From Blautia sp. An81 (GTDB lineage: Bacteria > Bacillota > Clostridia > Lachnospirales > Lachnospiraceae): 64,000 nucleotides of DNA. The notes beneath the pieces are model-generated. The model did not search any database. It was not told where the DNA came from and was given only the letters and a program-made list of their open reading frames with translations. The stretch's first letter is position 1. Each line of letters starts with the position of its first letter. Both the position numbers and the translations under genes were made by a program. Location: the NCBI RefSeq assembly GCF_002161285.1, contig NZ_NFHH01000001.1:310001-374000 (forward strand), in the 5' to 3' direction. Shown here piece by piece: positions 45,391 through 56,756 of the stretch.

Positions 45391-47061
45391 TTATATTATG
45401 TAGGTTTTATCGCCACGGTACGTCTTCTGGTCGAAATGCTCCAGGATATAGCTGGTCACAAGCTGGATGCGCTTGGGCGCCATCATGGCCTTCTCCCGGT
45501 TAATATCCCAGACCATCTCATCCGTGATTTCTTCCTCAGCCTTCATCGTCTGGACATAATCTACCCGGAATGGGAGTACATTCTTGTCATTGATGGCATC
45601 CACAATAGTATAGCTGTGAAGCTGGTCGCCAAACGTCTGCGCCGTAGTAAAGAATTCCGGGTTTTTCGCCCTGCCCGAATTCACGGAAAAGATTGGTGTA
45701 CCGGTGAAGCCGAACAGATGGTATTTCTTAAAGTGTTTCACAATCGCCGTATGCATGTCCCCAAATTGGCTCCGATGGCACTCGTCAAAAATGATGACTA
45801 CGTGTTTCGTATACACCTCATGAACAGGGTTCTTCTTGATAAAGGTTGCCAGTTTCTGGATGGTTGTGATAATGATATGGGCTTCCACGTCCTCCAGTTG
45901 CTTTTTCAAAACCGCAGTGGATGTATTGCTGTTCGCCGCCCCCTTTTCAAAACGGTCATATTCCTTCATAGTCTGGTAGTCCAGATCCTTACGGTCTACC
46001 ACGAACAGTACTTTGTCAATATACGGGAGCCTTGAGGCAAGCCTTGCTGTCTTAAAAGAAGTCAGGGTCTTGCCGGAACCTGTAGTATGCCATATATAAC
46101 CGCCGCCTTCAACGCTGCCATATTTTTTATAATTGTTGGCAATCTCAATCCTGTTAAGGATGCGCTCCGTAGCTGTGATCTGATAAGGGCGCATGACCAT
46201 CAGCATATCCTCGGACGTAAAGATACAATATTTTGTCAAGATATTTAAAATCGTGTGCTTTGCGAAAAACGTCTTCGTAAAATCGATCAAATCAGGGATC
46301 ACACGATTATTGGCATCTGCCCAGAAACAGGTAAACTCAAAACTGTTACTGCTCTTGGTCTTACTTGCGCCTTTCTTTTTATGCTCCCGCTCTGCGTTCC
46401 ACCGGGTACTGTTAGAATAATATTTCGTATTTGCTCCATTGGAGATAACAAAAATCTGGATGTATTCATACAGCCCACTGCCCGACCAGAAAGACTCTCT
46501 CTGGTAGCGCTCAATCTGATTGAAAGCCTCCCGGATGGCCACGCCCCTGCGTTTCAGTTCTATATGTACTAACGGGAACCCGTTGACCAGCACTGTAACA
46601 TCATACCGGTTGTCGTGCTTTGCCCCATCTTTTGTACTAACCACATACTGGTTGATGACCTGCAGACGGTTATTGTGGATATTTTTCTTGTCGATCAGCG
46701 TGATGTTCTTAGTCGATCCATCGTCACGGCGCAGATTCTGGATATGATCCTCCTGTATCTTCCGGGTCTTTTCCACGATGTGTTCATTCGGGTTTGCTAT
46801 GGCATTGTGGAAGAAGTCCTCCCATTCCGTATCAGAAAAGGTATAATGGTTCAATTCCTCCAGTTGCTTGCGGAGATTACTGACCAGATCACTCTCCGTG
46901 TGAATCGGAAGGTATTCATACCCTTGCTCACACAGCATGCGGATGAATTCCTGTTCCAAGGCGGCTTCGCTCTGGTAACTGTCGGAACGCTTCTTTACCG
47001 GCTCATATTCCGTGACAACGGTATTTTCTGACGTTTCCGCCACGATATTAAAATATGGCAC
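45391..47061 (-). pseudogene. hsdR: HsdR, N-terminal part, ended by a frameshift
   Basis: 556 aa with the PD-(D/E)xK nuclease core (FPLVHIELKRRG), helicase motif I (HTTGSGKTLTSFK), motif II (VIIFDECHRSQFG) and motif III region (FGFTGTPIF). It stops at 45391 in an AT-rich stretch where the minus strand reads ACATAATATAATACA; removing one base gives KTYIYNTLVNIKEVV, restoring a single protein of about 1070 aa. Restriction is probably off unless the sequence is a sequencing error, recoded or a reversible slip at the ATTAT pentamer pair. Confidence 0.85.
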
Positions 47062-47075
47062 AGCATTTCGCCTCC

Positions 47076-47624
47076 TTACTTTTTCTGTAGTTCTTCAAAG
47101 GATAATAACTTATCCCGATAGTATTCATACTGCTTCCGGCGCGCCTCAATTTCCGCCGGAAGGCCTTCGGACAGGTCGTTGCAAAGGGTATCAAATCGGT
47201 CGAGTATATTTACAATCTTATTTTGTTCTTGCAAAGCTGGTATAAGCAGCAGCACATTAGAAAGTGTCTCCCCACTAACATGTGGGACACCTGCCCCTCT
47301 TTTCATTGCATTCAAAGCAGGCTCCATATTTTTTAAAACATAATATAAATATTTTGTAGTGACCAGTTCGTTTCTTCCTTCATATCCAAAGCCATCTGTA
47401 ACATATATTTTCCGATTCCAATAGGAAACAAAGCCAGCAGAAACTCCACTCCTGGCAATAACTACAATTTCCCCATCATGGTTATATTTATTGATATAAT
47501 AAGCTGGCTCTTGACCACCAAGGATCACTGGAATATCTCCTTTTGTAGTACTTTTCTTGGTGATGTATTCCCCTCTGAATACATTTGCAACTTTTCTGAG
47601 CGGTAAGACAGCATAGCCAAACAC
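47076..47624 (-). CDS. hsdS: HsdS-like third target-recognition domain (half-specificity ORF)
   Basis: 182 aa: one target-recognition domain (VANVFRGEYITKKSTTKGDI, YYVLKNMEPALNAM) plus one conserved helix (LPAEIEARRKQYEYYRDKLL) of type I specificity subunits. It begins with GTG at 47624, but its frame is open upstream through the tetranucleotide tract into hsdS. Loss of one CTGT unit (14 to 13) or gain of two would join it to the 437-aa frame, giving about 623 aa. As a separate half-subunit it might also dimerise. Confidence 0.8.
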   Translation of the reverse strand: MFGYAVLPLRKVANVFRGEYITKKSTTKGDIPVILGGQEPAYYINKYNHDGEIVVIARSGVSAGFVSYWNRKIYVTDGFGYEGRNELVTTKYLYYVLKNMEPALNAMKRGAGVPHVSGETLSNVLLLIPALQEQNKIVNILDRFDTLCNDLSEGLPAEIEARRKQYEYYRDKLLSFEELQKK

Positions 47625-47637
47625 ATACTGAATAAGC

Positions 47638-48907
<1,270 letters not shown>

Positions 48908-48915
<8 letters not shown>

Positions 48916-49528
48916 TTTCGCCCATATCCCTTCCTTTGTAAAATTCATCACCGCTTTTAGCTAGCTCTGCAAAAACCTTTTCCATGTCTATTGGTGGCAA
49001 ATGCGATGTAACTTCGTCCCAGTCAATAATTTCATAATTGAAATGAAATTTATCTCTATTATCTCTAAAATAGGATTCTGCCACATTACACAAAATCATA
49101 CATATTCTTCTAACATTCATCCTATATTCACGTTTCTGTTCATTTCCAAATCTAGTTATCGTACTAGCATCTGAATAAATATCAAATGGTTTAGCTTTTT
49201 CAATGACCAATGAAAAATGATCTATAGGTTGATTAGTCCGTAAATTATCATTTTTCATATTTGGATTTCCCTCATGCAACAAAGAACAGCGTAAACTATA
49301 AATTACCTCTCCCGACAAATATGGCATATCATCCTTATCTTCTGGATTCTTTTCATATTTTCCTATTTCCTCATCATACCATGAAATATATCTTTTTCGA
49401 CTACTCCGTTCATCTGGATAAGCAGCCTTTCCACAAATATCTGGTAATGTCAAAGCCGAACTCAGCGCAACAAAATACAATTCGTTTTCCAATGCCTTTC
49501 TTATGTCCTGAACAAGACGAACAACCAT
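48908..49528 (-). CDS. HEPN-like protein embedded in the type I RM operon
   Basis: About 206 aa. The helical protein contains YSLRCSLLHEGNP with R80-x4-H85, the RX4H signature of HEPN nucleases, preceded by the long helix MPYLSGEVIYSL. ATG at 49528 lies 1 bp after the hsdM stop, while the 3' end overlaps hsdS by 8 bp. Proteins like this recur between hsdM and hsdS in other bacteria as far as I recall, but no function is established. A toxin that acts when modification fails is possible. Confidence 0.7.
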
Positions 49529-49529
49529 T

Positions 49530-51092
49530 TTACACCTCGATTTCTGCAATGATCTTATCGATCTCATCTCGAAGCATCTGCTCCCGAGCCACGATTTCCT
49601 TGATCTCCGCATTCAGCTTCACAATATCTATTTTCTCTCTGGTATCTTTGGCTTCCACATAAGTGGATACGGACAGGTTATAATCATTTCCAGAAACTTC
49701 TTCATAGGTAGCCAGATGAGTGAAATGTTCCACTTCCTCCCGTTTTGTGAATGCATCGACAATGTGGTCAATATTCTCGGGAGTCAGTTTATTGTTATTC
49801 GTCACCTTAATACACTCATCCGTTGCATCAATAAACAGGGTTTTGTTGTCTGTCTTATTTTTCTTCATAACCATAATACAGGTTGCAATAGAAGTCCCGA
49901 AGAACAGGTTACTCGGAAGCTGAATGATACAATCCACATAGTTATTATCAACCAGATATTTACGGATTTTCTGCTCGGCTCCGCCACGGTACATAATACC
50001 TGGAAAGCATACAATTGCAGCGGTACCGTTTGAAGCAAGCCATGAAAGACTATGCATAATAAATGCCATATCCGCCTTACTCTTTGGTGCCAGAACTCCG
50101 GCAGGAGCAAAACGGGGATCATTAATCAGCAACGGATTATCGTCTCCCACCCATTTGATAGAATAAGGCGGATTTGAAACAATCAATTCAAACGGCTCGT
50201 CATCCCAATGCTGCGGACTGATCAATGTGTCCTCGCAGGCAATATTAAATTTATCAAATCCCACATCATGTAAAAACATATTAATACGGCACAGGTTATA
50301 AGTGGTAATATTGATTTCCTGCCCATAAAAGCCATTTCTTATCGCATCTCTGCCCAGAATTTTTTCTGCCTTTAGCAGCAGGGAGCCGCTCCCACAGGCC
50401 GGATCATAAACTTTATTGATCTCTGTTTTTCCCACAGTTCCAAGCCTTGTGAGCAGTTCTGAGACGTCTGCAGGGGTGAAAAATTCCCCTCCTGATTTTC
50501 CCGCATTGGAGGCATACATCATCATAAGGTACTCATATGCATCACCAAACGCATCGATGGAATGGTCTTTCACATCACCAAGTTTCATTTCTCCCACGCC
50601 ATTCAGCAATTTGACCAGTTTCTCATTCCGCTTGGCTACCGTAGAACCTAATTTATTACTATTCACATCATAATCATCGAACAGTCCAGCAAAATCGTTC
50701 TCTGCCTCGCTGCCTTTCGCGGATTCTTCAATATGGCGGAACACTCGTTCCAATGTCTCATTTAAGTTTTCATCATTCGCAGCATTGGCACGAACATTGC
50801 AGAATAATTCGCTCGGCAAAATGAAAAAGCCTTTTTCTTCCACTAATCCGTCACGTGCTTCTTCTGCATCCTCGTCAGGCATTTTTGCAAAGTCAAAATC
50901 AGAGTTTCCTGCTGCTGCCTCTCCACTGTTTATGTAATTACACAAATTTTCAGAAATATATCGATAGAACATCGTTCCAAGAACATAATTCTTAAAGTCC
51001 CATCCGTCAACTGCTCCCCTCAATTCATCCGCAATTGCCCAAATAGCACGATGCAGTTCATCACGCTCTTGTTCCTTTTTAGTATCAACCAT
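49530..51092 (-). CDS. hsdM: HsdM, type I adenine-N6 methyltransferase
   Basis: About 520 aa. Helical N-terminal domain ([20 protein letters not shown]), SAM-binding motif [15 protein letters not shown] and catalytic [12 protein letters not shown] (NPPY). Start at the ATG 51092 after CGGAGGA; the open frame to 51146 lacks a site. The coding region overlaps the upstream XRE gene by 8 bp. Intact, so methylation with HsdS is expected even if HsdR is broken. Confidence 0.95.
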   Translation of the reverse strand: MVDTKKEQERDELHRAIWAIADELRGAVDGWDFKNYVLGTMFYRYISENLCNYINSGEAAAGNSDFDFAKMPDEDAEEARDGLVEEKGFFILPSELFCNVRANAANDENLNETLERVFRHIEESAKGSEAENDFAGLFDDYDVNSNKLGSTVAKRNEKLVKLLNGVGEMKLGDVKDHSIDAFGDAYEYLMMMYASNAGKSGGEFFTPADVSELLTRLGTVGKTEINKVYDPACGSGSLLLKAEKILGRDAIRNGFYGQEINITTYNLCRINMFLHDVGFDKFNIACEDTLISPQHWDDEPFELIVSNPPYSIKWVGDDNPLLINDPRFAPAGVLAPKSKADMAFIMHSLSWLASNGTAAIVCFPGIMYRGGAEQKIRKYLVDNNYVDCIIQLPSNLFFGTSIATCIMVMKKNKTDNKTLFIDATDECIKVTNNNKLTPENIDHIVDAFTKREEVEHFTHLATYEEVSGNDYNLSVSTYVEAKDTREKIDIVKLNAEIKEIVAREQMLRDEIDKIIAEIEV

Positions 51093-51312
51093 TCTCTTTT
51101 CCTCCGTTATCTTCCGGTATAAATTCCAGAATATCGTCCACACCACAATTCAAAACACGGCAGATACTTTCCACACTTTCAAGGGAAATATACCCGCCTC
51201 GTTTCAATCGCGTGATAATATTTGCGGAAAAACCCGCTTCCTGCTGCAGCTGTGCATTCGTCATGTTTTTCTCTATCAATAAATGGAATAATTTCTTATA
51301 GCTAACTGCCAT
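51085..51312 (-). CDS. XRE-family regulator heading the type I RM operon
   Basis: 75 aa; helix-turn-helix [20 protein letters not shown] with [20 protein letters not shown], the compact single-domain type that often controls restriction systems. ATG at 51312 after TGGAGGTG. Likely times expression of modification before restriction (inference). Confidence 0.88.
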   Translation of the reverse strand: MAVSYKKLFHLLIEKNMTNAQLQQEAGFSANIITRLKRGGYISLESVESICRVLNCGVDDILEFIPEDNGGKENG

Positions 51313-51349
51313 ATCGCACCTCCATTTTTCTGCCAGAAAATATAAGAAA

Positions 51350-51378
51350 AGTATATCACGCAAAAGTGAATTTTTCAA
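51350..51378 (-). promoter_or_regulatory. Promoter of the type I RM operon
   Basis: Minus strand TTGAAA (51378-51373), 17 bp, TATACT (51355-51350), 38 bp upstream of the XRE ATG. Confidence 0.65.
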
Positions 51379-51439
51379 TTCAGGAATACCTTTTGAAAAA
51401 GAAATTTTCTTTCAAATAAACTGTTATTCATAACAAAAC

Positions 51440-51478
51440 GGCATTGCACTTCCAGTTAATTAAAGAAAATGCAATGCC
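51440..51478. terminator. Inverted repeat / bidirectional terminator
   Basis: 9-bp arms GGCATTGCA / TGCAATGCC around a 21-nt loop; plus-side tail ACTTTTTTC, minus-side tail CGTTTTG. It separates the type VII accessory genes from the RM operon. Nothing else was seen in 51379-51635. Confidence 0.55.
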
Positions 51479-51635
51479 ACTTTTTTCTGATTTTGTGAAA
51501 ATATATCCTTTCGTCAAAATGTATATCACTTGTTTCCTATGTCTATCCCCCTGGGTAAATCAATTTCCCTATACCCATTCTACGGAAACAGAAACACACA
51601 CCTATTTTCGCTCCAAATCGGCAGAAACCTTTGAT

Positions 51636-51941
51636 TTACTGGGCTTTTCTCGTGAGCAGAGCGACCGTCTCGTCTTTATTCACAATATCCAGACTGTACA
51701 AATCCGGATCGCTTTTGATCTGGCGTATGATGGCCGCCCATTTCTTTCCACCTGTATAGTCCTTTGTGCTGTCAGGATTTCCCGGATCTTCAAGCCTTTG
51801 CAGCGCATCATCATCAAACTGCTGGAGCAGATCCTCCACGCTGTCATACGGGCCGAGGAGCACCCCGGCTGCATCCGCCACATCGTCTGTAAGATAGGTC
51901 AATTGCTCGAGCAGCATGATTTGTTCATCTGTAAGATACAT
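51636..51941 (-). CDS. Acidic hypothetical protein of the toxin-accessory cluster
   Basis: About 101 aa (MYLTDEQIMLLEQLTYLTDD...), acidic and helical, no signal peptide. Start chosen at 51941, 9 nt after CGGAGG; two upstream in-frame ATGs are too close to it. Family not recognised. Last gene of a tightly packed minus-strand operon. Confidence 0.65.
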   Translation of the reverse strand: MYLTDEQIMLLEQLTYLTDDVADAAGVLLGPYDSVEDLLQQFDDDALQRLEDPGNPDSTKDYTGGKKWAAIIRQIKSDPDLYSLDIVNKDETVALLTRKAQ

Positions 51942-51955
51942 GATCATTTCCTCCG

Positions 51956-52789
51956 TCAGTAAACCGTAACCTTGCCGGAAGCCGAAATTGCACATTCTGC
52001 CTCAGCCGTAAATATGTCCGCTCTCAGCTTGTCCTCATATCCGGTTGCATCGATCAACTCCCACTGAGCTGCATCTGTCAGTCTCAGACAGATCTGTGCC
52101 GCCACACCCTGGCACTGGCTTTCCATCCACTGCGCACACTCTTCTGTAAAATCCCGGAACTGCGCCTCCGTACACACGCTTTCAGAAATGAAGATATACG
52201 TGACTGCGGATACGGTGTGCAATACATTTTCCTCCGTTACACTTTGTCCGTCTGTACCCTGTCCTAAGTTCCGGATATCGCTGAATACTTTGATCCCGCT
52301 CTCCGGAAAAGACTGTACGGCAAATTCTCTCACCCTGCTCTCATAAAGAGGTCTGACTCCGATATTGCCGTAATCATCTTCGTAATGATATTCTCCGTCC
52401 TCATATGTCCGATATACGGTCACCACATCTGACGGTGTTCCCGACGCTGGATATGCCTCCAGGTGCTCCTTCTCCAGAGTCCCCGCTTCTGCATAAGACA
52501 GATAACAGAATTTCTCCTGATATTTACTCTCCAGATACGAAAGCATCGCCTCGATCGACGTGACCGCGTTCTTCTGAGTGTCGGTAAGTTTATCATAATC
52601 AGCCGGCAGTCCCATCTCTTCCAACAGTTCTCTCTGCCTCTGTGTCAGTTCTGTGCTCACCTCTTCATCCTCCCTGTCCATTCCTGTTCCCGCTCCTGCG
52701 CATCCGGCTGCTGACCACAGACAGGCTGATGCAAGGAATACAGCAAACGTTCTCTTCCAAAAGGTTTTCCTTCTTATCCCCACTCTCAT
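51956..52789 (-). CDS. Lipoprotein of the toxin-accessory cluster
   Basis: 277 aa. Basic N-terminus RRKTFWKRT, hydrophobic core and a lipobox WSAAGC, so anchored on the outer face of the membrane. A mixed alpha/beta mature domain follows. Overlaps the preceding small helical gene (ATGA type). Family not named, but its place beside DUF5082-like and WXG100-like genes ties it to type VII export. Confidence 0.72.
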   Translation of the reverse strand: MRVGIRRKTFWKRTFAVFLASACLWSAAGCAGAGTGMDREDEEVSTELTQRQRELLEEMGLPADYDKLTDTQKNAVTSIEAMLSYLESKYQEKFCYLSYAEAGTLEKEHLEAYPASGTPSDVVTVYRTYEDGEYHYEDDYGNIGVRPLYESRVREFAVQSFPESGIKVFSDIRNLGQGTDGQSVTEENVLHTVSAVTYIFISESVCTEAQFRDFTEECAQWMESQCQGVAAQICLRLTDAAQWELIDATGYEDKLRADIFTAEAECAISASGKVTVY

Positions 52790-53073
52790 TCTCCTCCCCT
52801 GTAGAATCCTGCGGTACGTTCGTCCGCGGCGGTGAATTCCGTCTCTGCACTGTCAAGGCGTTCCGCCGTCACAGCCGCCAAGGCGCCAAGAGCATTTCCC
52901 ACGCTTTTAAGCTCGGCGGCCATTGCTTCTAACTCCTTTACGAAAGCACCTTCCCCCTGCTCAAATTCCAGACGGTACGATCTGGAGCTTATCTTTGATG
53001 CAAGTTCCCGCATCCTCTCCGCCTGTATCTTCAGCATTGCCCTCTGTACTGTAATCGTCATCTCTGATATCAC
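52786..53073 (-). CDS. WXG100-like small helical protein
   Basis: 95 aa from a GTG after GGGGTGA. Two helices with a central break, about the size of WXG100/LXG helper proteins; no clear WxG is seen, only the short helical hairpin and position suggest it. Probably a chaperone or targeting partner for a type VII toxin. Confidence 0.6.
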   Translation of the reverse strand: MISEMTITVQRAMLKIQAERMRELASKISSRSYRLEFEQGEGAFVKELEAMAAELKSVGNALGALAAVTAERLDSAETEFTAADERTAGFYRGGE

Positions 53074-53105
53074 TGTATTTCACCCCATTTCCGCCTGCCG
53101 GGAAT

Positions 53106-53438
53106 TTATAAAAATCCTGCAAGAGTGCTCATGATGTCCCCAAACGATATGTCCGGGTATGTAAAGTTATCCGTGTCCTCAATGTCCTGGATCTCCCTGG
53201 CGACAGCCTCCGAAATGTCCGGAAGCACTGCATCCAGCTCTTTCTTTATCTCTGACACCTGCCCTGAAAGCCGTGCAAGCTCCGTGCAGACCAACACGTC
53301 GTCGATCCCGATGCCTGCCGTATCAGACAGGATCTTGTTATATTCCCGGATACACTCATCCAGGAACTCGATGTAACGCTCTGTCTTATTCAATGCTGCG
53401 GACAGTTCCCCGTCCGCACATACAAGTTCTCTGCTCAT
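53106..53438 (-). CDS. Small helical LXG-accessory protein
   Basis: 110 aa from the ATG at 53438 (MSRELVCADGELSAALNKTE...), which overlaps the upstream stop and follows GGAGG. Long helices resemble DUF5344-like or related partners of LXG toxins. The longer frame to 53684 is an antisense-style extension without a site. Confidence 0.6.
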   Translation of the reverse strand: MSRELVCADGELSAALNKTERYIEFLDECIREYNKILSDTAGIGIDDVLVCTELARLSGQVSEIKKELDAVLPDISEAVAREIQDIEDTDNFTYPDISFGDIMSTLAGFL

Positions 53439-53890
53439 TGTTGTGCCTCCCGCGCCGCGCGCTCCTGTTCTTCCCTGGCAGTATCGATCATGCTGTTGAT
53501 CGAGTCTATGGATCTCTCGAGTGATGATATCCTGTTCTCGCAGTTCTGTATCTTCAGTCTGTACTCCGCAAGCTTCAGCCGTATCATCACATCCAGTCCG
53601 GTAAATGCCGCCCCTACGATCTTTGCCCCGAATCCGTTCAGAGTTCTCTGTGAGCCCTCCAGATAAAGCTGTGCTGTACGGCACCTTGAAGTTATGGATG
53701 AAAGTTCTGATGTACGGTTCAGTTTTACTGTATTTACATTGTGGAAATTACTCTGAGCCGTATCTACAGCTCCATCAAACCTGCGCAGCGACTCATACGC
53801 CCTTTCGTATTCCTGTATCTTCCGTTCCTGCTCCGCGATCTCCTGTTCGCAGGCCGCGCGGCGCCTGATAAGGTCATTTACAATATCCAT
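53435..53890 (-). CDS. DUF5082/YwqH-like coiled-coil protein
   Basis: 151 aa, almost all coiled coil with the pattern IVNDLIRRRAACEQEIAEQE and a C-terminal Glu/Arg-rich helix. In Bacillus and Listeria such proteins precede LXG toxins secreted by the type VII system. AAGGAG upstream of the ATG. First of four overlapping genes. Confidence 0.7.
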   Translation of the reverse strand: MDIVNDLIRRRAACEQEIAEQERKIQEYERAYESLRRFDGAVDTAQSNFHNVNTVKLNRTSELSSITSRCRTAQLYLEGSQRTLNGFGAKIVGAAFTGLDVMIRLKLAEYRLKIQNCENRISSLERSIDSINSMIDTAREEQERAAREAQQ

Positions 53891-53961
53891 CTTCTTCTCC
53901 TTCCGCTCTCCAGACTACAGTTCCTCAGATAGTCCGGGATGTTCCGGACACTGCTCGCACG

Positions 53962-54474
53962 CTATAGATACCTTACGATCCGCCCGGTATGTCTGTAATA
54001 TTCAACCGTGACGCTGCTGCTTCCCGACAGTCTGGTGTAGTCGTCTCCCGATATCTCCAACCGGACACGTTCTCCCCGGCTGTCCGTTCCTGTCAGGTAG
54101 TAGTGGAGCGAAAAGATACCTGTATGCGCCTGGGATCTGCTGACCTGTATATCCGTCAATTGCGCCGTCTCCGGTCCGGACACAAGATCCAGAGCCGTGC
54201 TCCTCGTAAACAGTACGCCGATCACCACACATGCGGCTATGACAAGGATCCGGGCTGCTTTCACGGAAGCCTGGAACCGCCCTCTGGACTGTATGATCCG
54301 CACGATCACATAGATGCATACAGTCCAGATGGCAACTATGTCGCAGATCTCATCGATCATTACAAGAGGGCCTGTCTTCGGCATGAGCAGTCCCGCCGCG
54401 ACCACGGCAAGTACAAAAATGCATAAAATAATCTCATAAGTCTGTATTTTTCTTTTCACCAACTTGTTATCCAT
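53962..54474 (-). CDS. Hypothetical membrane protein
   Basis: 170 aa. Hydrophobic segments about 13-31, 42-60 and 72-92, then a beta-rich soluble tail (GIFSLHYYLTGTDSRGERVR). No family recognised. Could be an accessory or membrane immunity protein, given its neighbours. Confidence 0.65.
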   Translation of the reverse strand: MDNKLVKRKIQTYEIILCIFVLAVVAAGLLMPKTGPLVMIDEICDIVAIWTVCIYVIVRIIQSRGRFQASVKAARILVIAACVVIGVLFTRSTALDLVSGPETAQLTDIQVSRSQAHTGIFSLHYYLTGTDSRGERVRLEISGDDYTRLSGSSSVTVEYYRHTGRIVRYL

Positions 54475-54489
54475 TTGAAACTAGTCCTC

Positions 54490-54888
54490 TCATCTCTTGA
54501 TCCACTTGTACTCTCCATTAATCTCCTGATAGGGTTTTCCGTTTATGGATCTATAAAAAACAATATCGCCTTTTAGTACATTCTTCAGTTTTTCTATGGA
54601 ATCACATATATCTTTCTCAGTAAGATCATTGCTGTAATCAGTCAGTTTCTTCAAAGCAATATAAGCGTCATCGTCTTTCGTTATCCTAACATTAAAACAG
54701 TTAAATTCTCCTTCAAATTGAATCATATATGGTTTCGGTATATACTGGAATTTCAACAAAAACCATCCATGATGCTCCCAGGCGTGCTTTTCCTCCTCCA
54801 GCAATATTTCGTCTCCAAACTGCCGGTGCATTTCTTTCTTTACACAGGACATTGTCGTATGCCCTGACATATATCTGCCTGACCGCAT
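54490..54888 (-). CDS. Putative immunity protein
   Basis: About 132 aa, soluble, alpha/beta, with WEHHGWFLLKFQYIPKPYMI and a C-terminal FYRSINGKPYQEINGEYKW. ATG at 54888 after GAAGGTGA. Family not recognised; a decayed copy of its 3' end lies at 56757-56830, a usual sign of an immunity gene in a polymorphic-toxin array. Confidence 0.55.
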   Translation of the reverse strand: MRSGRYMSGHTTMSCVKKEMHRQFGDEILLEEEKHAWEHHGWFLLKFQYIPKPYMIQFEGEFNCFNVRITKDDDAYIALKKLTDYSNDLTEKDICDSIEKLKNVLKGDIVFYRSINGKPYQEINGEYKWIKR

Positions 54889-55012
54889 GCCATAAATCAC
54901 CTTCTTTTATAAACTTTCGGTATCACAGAAATATTTTATCTCTCGTCATCAAACCGAAAAGAAAACCGCCTGTTTCTTCCGCACGTTCACGGACATATCC
55001 GTTCAGGATTGA

Positions 55013-55693
55013 TTACTTATAATGGACCAGATCGTACGGGTAATAGGGCACATGTTCCATGCCTGTATCGTCTATATTCAATATTTTTGCCACAGCCCCG
55101 GCTTCAAAACTCCAATACCCATAATATATCTTCTGGCTGCTCTTATGCGCTTCGTAACATCCGCAGTCTTCCCTGTACCAGCAAGACAAGTATTCCTGTA
55201 GAGATTCTCTTCTATTATGAGTCAGTACCACCTTCTGCAGCAAAGAAAAATCTTTCGGAAAGATCAGATCAACGTCTTTATTATCAATTCCACTCCCTGT
55301 CCATGAGTTCAACAGAAAACCCAAAAGCCAATCGTCAATGTTTGCAGCATCCAGCATAGCTTTCGTCTCTTTTGCCAATACGATATCTCCCTCAAACAAA
55401 ACTCCCAGTGAGATCATTTTCAGGTTTTTATTATAATTATCCAGTTCCCCTACTTCTCCCCAGCTTTTCAATAATTCTGCATATTCACCTTCCAAAGCCG
55501 AAAGTTCGTCCCCTCTGGAATATCTGGCTGTTAATATTCCCAGCTTTAAATCATGTATTTTTGTTTTTACTGCCAGTTGCCTCTCCGGTTTTACTTCACC
55601 ATTTGCCAGCTTATCTGAGAATCTGGTTATCCTCGCCTGCTCCTCTTGCAAAAATTCATTAAAATATTCTCGATCTTTTATCTGATCTCTCAT
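55013..55693 (-). CDS. PoNe-type immunity protein (PoNi, DUF1910/DUF1911-like)
   Basis: 226 aa, all helical. The C-terminal stretch WYREDCGCYEAHKS..., YYGYWSFEAGAVAKI and DDTGMEHVPYYPYDLVHY is characteristic of the PoNi family, which neutralises PoNe DNase toxins delivered by type VI or VII systems. No PoNe toxin gene is in the window, so it is an orphan immunity gene here. Confidence 0.82.
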   Translation of the reverse strand: MRDQIKDREYFNEFLQEEQARITRFSDKLANGEVKPERQLAVKTKIHDLKLGILTARYSRGDELSALEGEYAELLKSWGEVGELDNYNKNLKMISLGVLFEGDIVLAKETKAMLDAANIDDWLLGFLLNSWTGSGIDNKDVDLIFPKDFSLLQKVVLTHNRRESLQEYLSCWYREDCGCYEAHKSSQKIYYGYWSFEAGAVAKILNIDDTGMEHVPYYPYDLVHYK

Positions 55694-55762
55694 TTGCAGT
55701 CCTCTGTTCCATTCTGAAAAACTTCGGCAGCTTTGACCCTTATGGGCATCAGAAGCATCGTC

Positions 55763-56215
55763 TCAACAAATTCTTTTTCTCAACTGTCCTCTCCTGACAA
55801 AAGCAAGAATAAGCGCGATTACCTGAAATGCTATAGCAAATACAAGTAAAATACAACTAAGTGTCAGGTTCTCCTCTGAAATGATAGAAAACGGTGTCAT
55901 AACCGCAGAATCACCTGTAAGGCTTCCGCTTGCAAGCATCCACACCCCGATCTCTACTATTGCAGTTATTATTGTAAAAAAAGCAGTGAGAACACATTCT
56001 GCTGCTGCAAGAACCTTTCCTGATTTCTTCAGCCGTTCCGAGCGGGACAGATTTTCCGCAGATACTTTATGGCTCAATTTGATCCTGACATTTGCATTGA
56101 TGTCAACACAAAGGATAATAATTATTTCTACTAGTGTGAATATACCAAACAATCCCACATAAGGATTCACAAATGAACACACTACTGACAGTATTAATGG
56201 AATAAGAATATACAT
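55763..56215 (-). CDS. Hypothetical four-helix membrane protein
   Basis: About 150 aa with hydrophobic segments near the N-terminus (two), 75-100 and 120-142. ATG at 56215 after GGAAGGTG. No family recognised; probably a membrane-embedded immunity or accessory protein. Confidence 0.65.
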   Translation of the reverse strand: MYILIPLILSVVCSFVNPYVGLFGIFTLVEIIIILCVDINANVRIKLSHKVSAENLSRSERLKKSGKVLAAAECVLTAFFTIITAIVEIGVWMLASGSLTGDSAVMTPFSIISEENLTLSCILLVFAIAFQVIALILAFVRRGQLRKRIC

Positions 56216-56231
56216 GAACACACCTTCCGCT

Positions 56232-56726
56232 TTATCTGCTCCCTATCTGACTCCTGAGATACTTAATACAATGTTCCGCATCCCCCTGTATAAATCCAGT
56301 CTTTTTTACCGGCAGGATAAGATTCCCCCGCAAACATATCACTATCATATCAGGGGTTTCCAACACTTTTTTAATATCCGACAGGGATAAACATTTTTCT
56401 TTGTCCTCTATTCTGTAAAGAATATCCTGACCTATTTCGATATGCATCAGAGGTACCGTATTCCTGTAATTTACCTGATATCTTTCTTTTTCTACTTTAA
56501 TTGCCCTGCTGACCTTGAATCTTATGAGCAGCAGGAGCAGGACCGGCAGAAGTTCCAGAAACAGATAAACAAGATTTCTCCGTATGATCAACATCAAGGA
56601 AAAATACAGGAAAACCAGCGCTGTTAAGATATGCGATACTATCAGGTTTTCTCTCCACCACCGTTTCAGATATTCCGGAATACATTCTTCTGTGTATTGA
56701 AATTCACTTACAAAAAAGTTATCCAT
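56232..56726 (-). CDS. YcxB-like protein
   Basis: 164 aa. Two membrane helices (about 32-70) followed by a PH-like soluble domain ending IVICLRGNLILPVKKTGF, the recognisable YcxB-like C-terminal motif. GAGGGGA upstream of the ATG. Widespread near toxin/immunity genes; function not established. Confidence 0.75.
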   Translation of the reverse strand: MDNFFVSEFQYTEECIPEYLKRWWRENLIVSHILTALVFLYFSLMLIIRRNLVYLFLELLPVLLLLLIRFKVSRAIKVEKERYQVNYRNTVPLMHIEIGQDILYRIEDKEKCLSLSDIKKVLETPDMIVICLRGNLILPVKKTGFIQGDAEHCIKYLRSQIGSR

Positions 56727-56756
56727 TTCTGATTTTCCCCTCTCTTAATACGCCTG

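Noticed and set aside
45383-45400. Second hsdR ORF as an independent gene
   Set aside because: The GTG lacks a ribosome site and the protein begins mid-helicase; a frameshift of one gene explains it.
45268-46035. 255-aa plus ORF across the hsdR break
   Set aside because: Antisense to both hsdR halves; His/Ile-rich shadow that says nothing about the frameshift.
53438-53684. N-terminal extension of the 110-aa LXG-accessory protein
   Set aside because: Overlaps the coding frame of the upstream gene; the ATG at 53438 has GGAGG and stop-start overlap.
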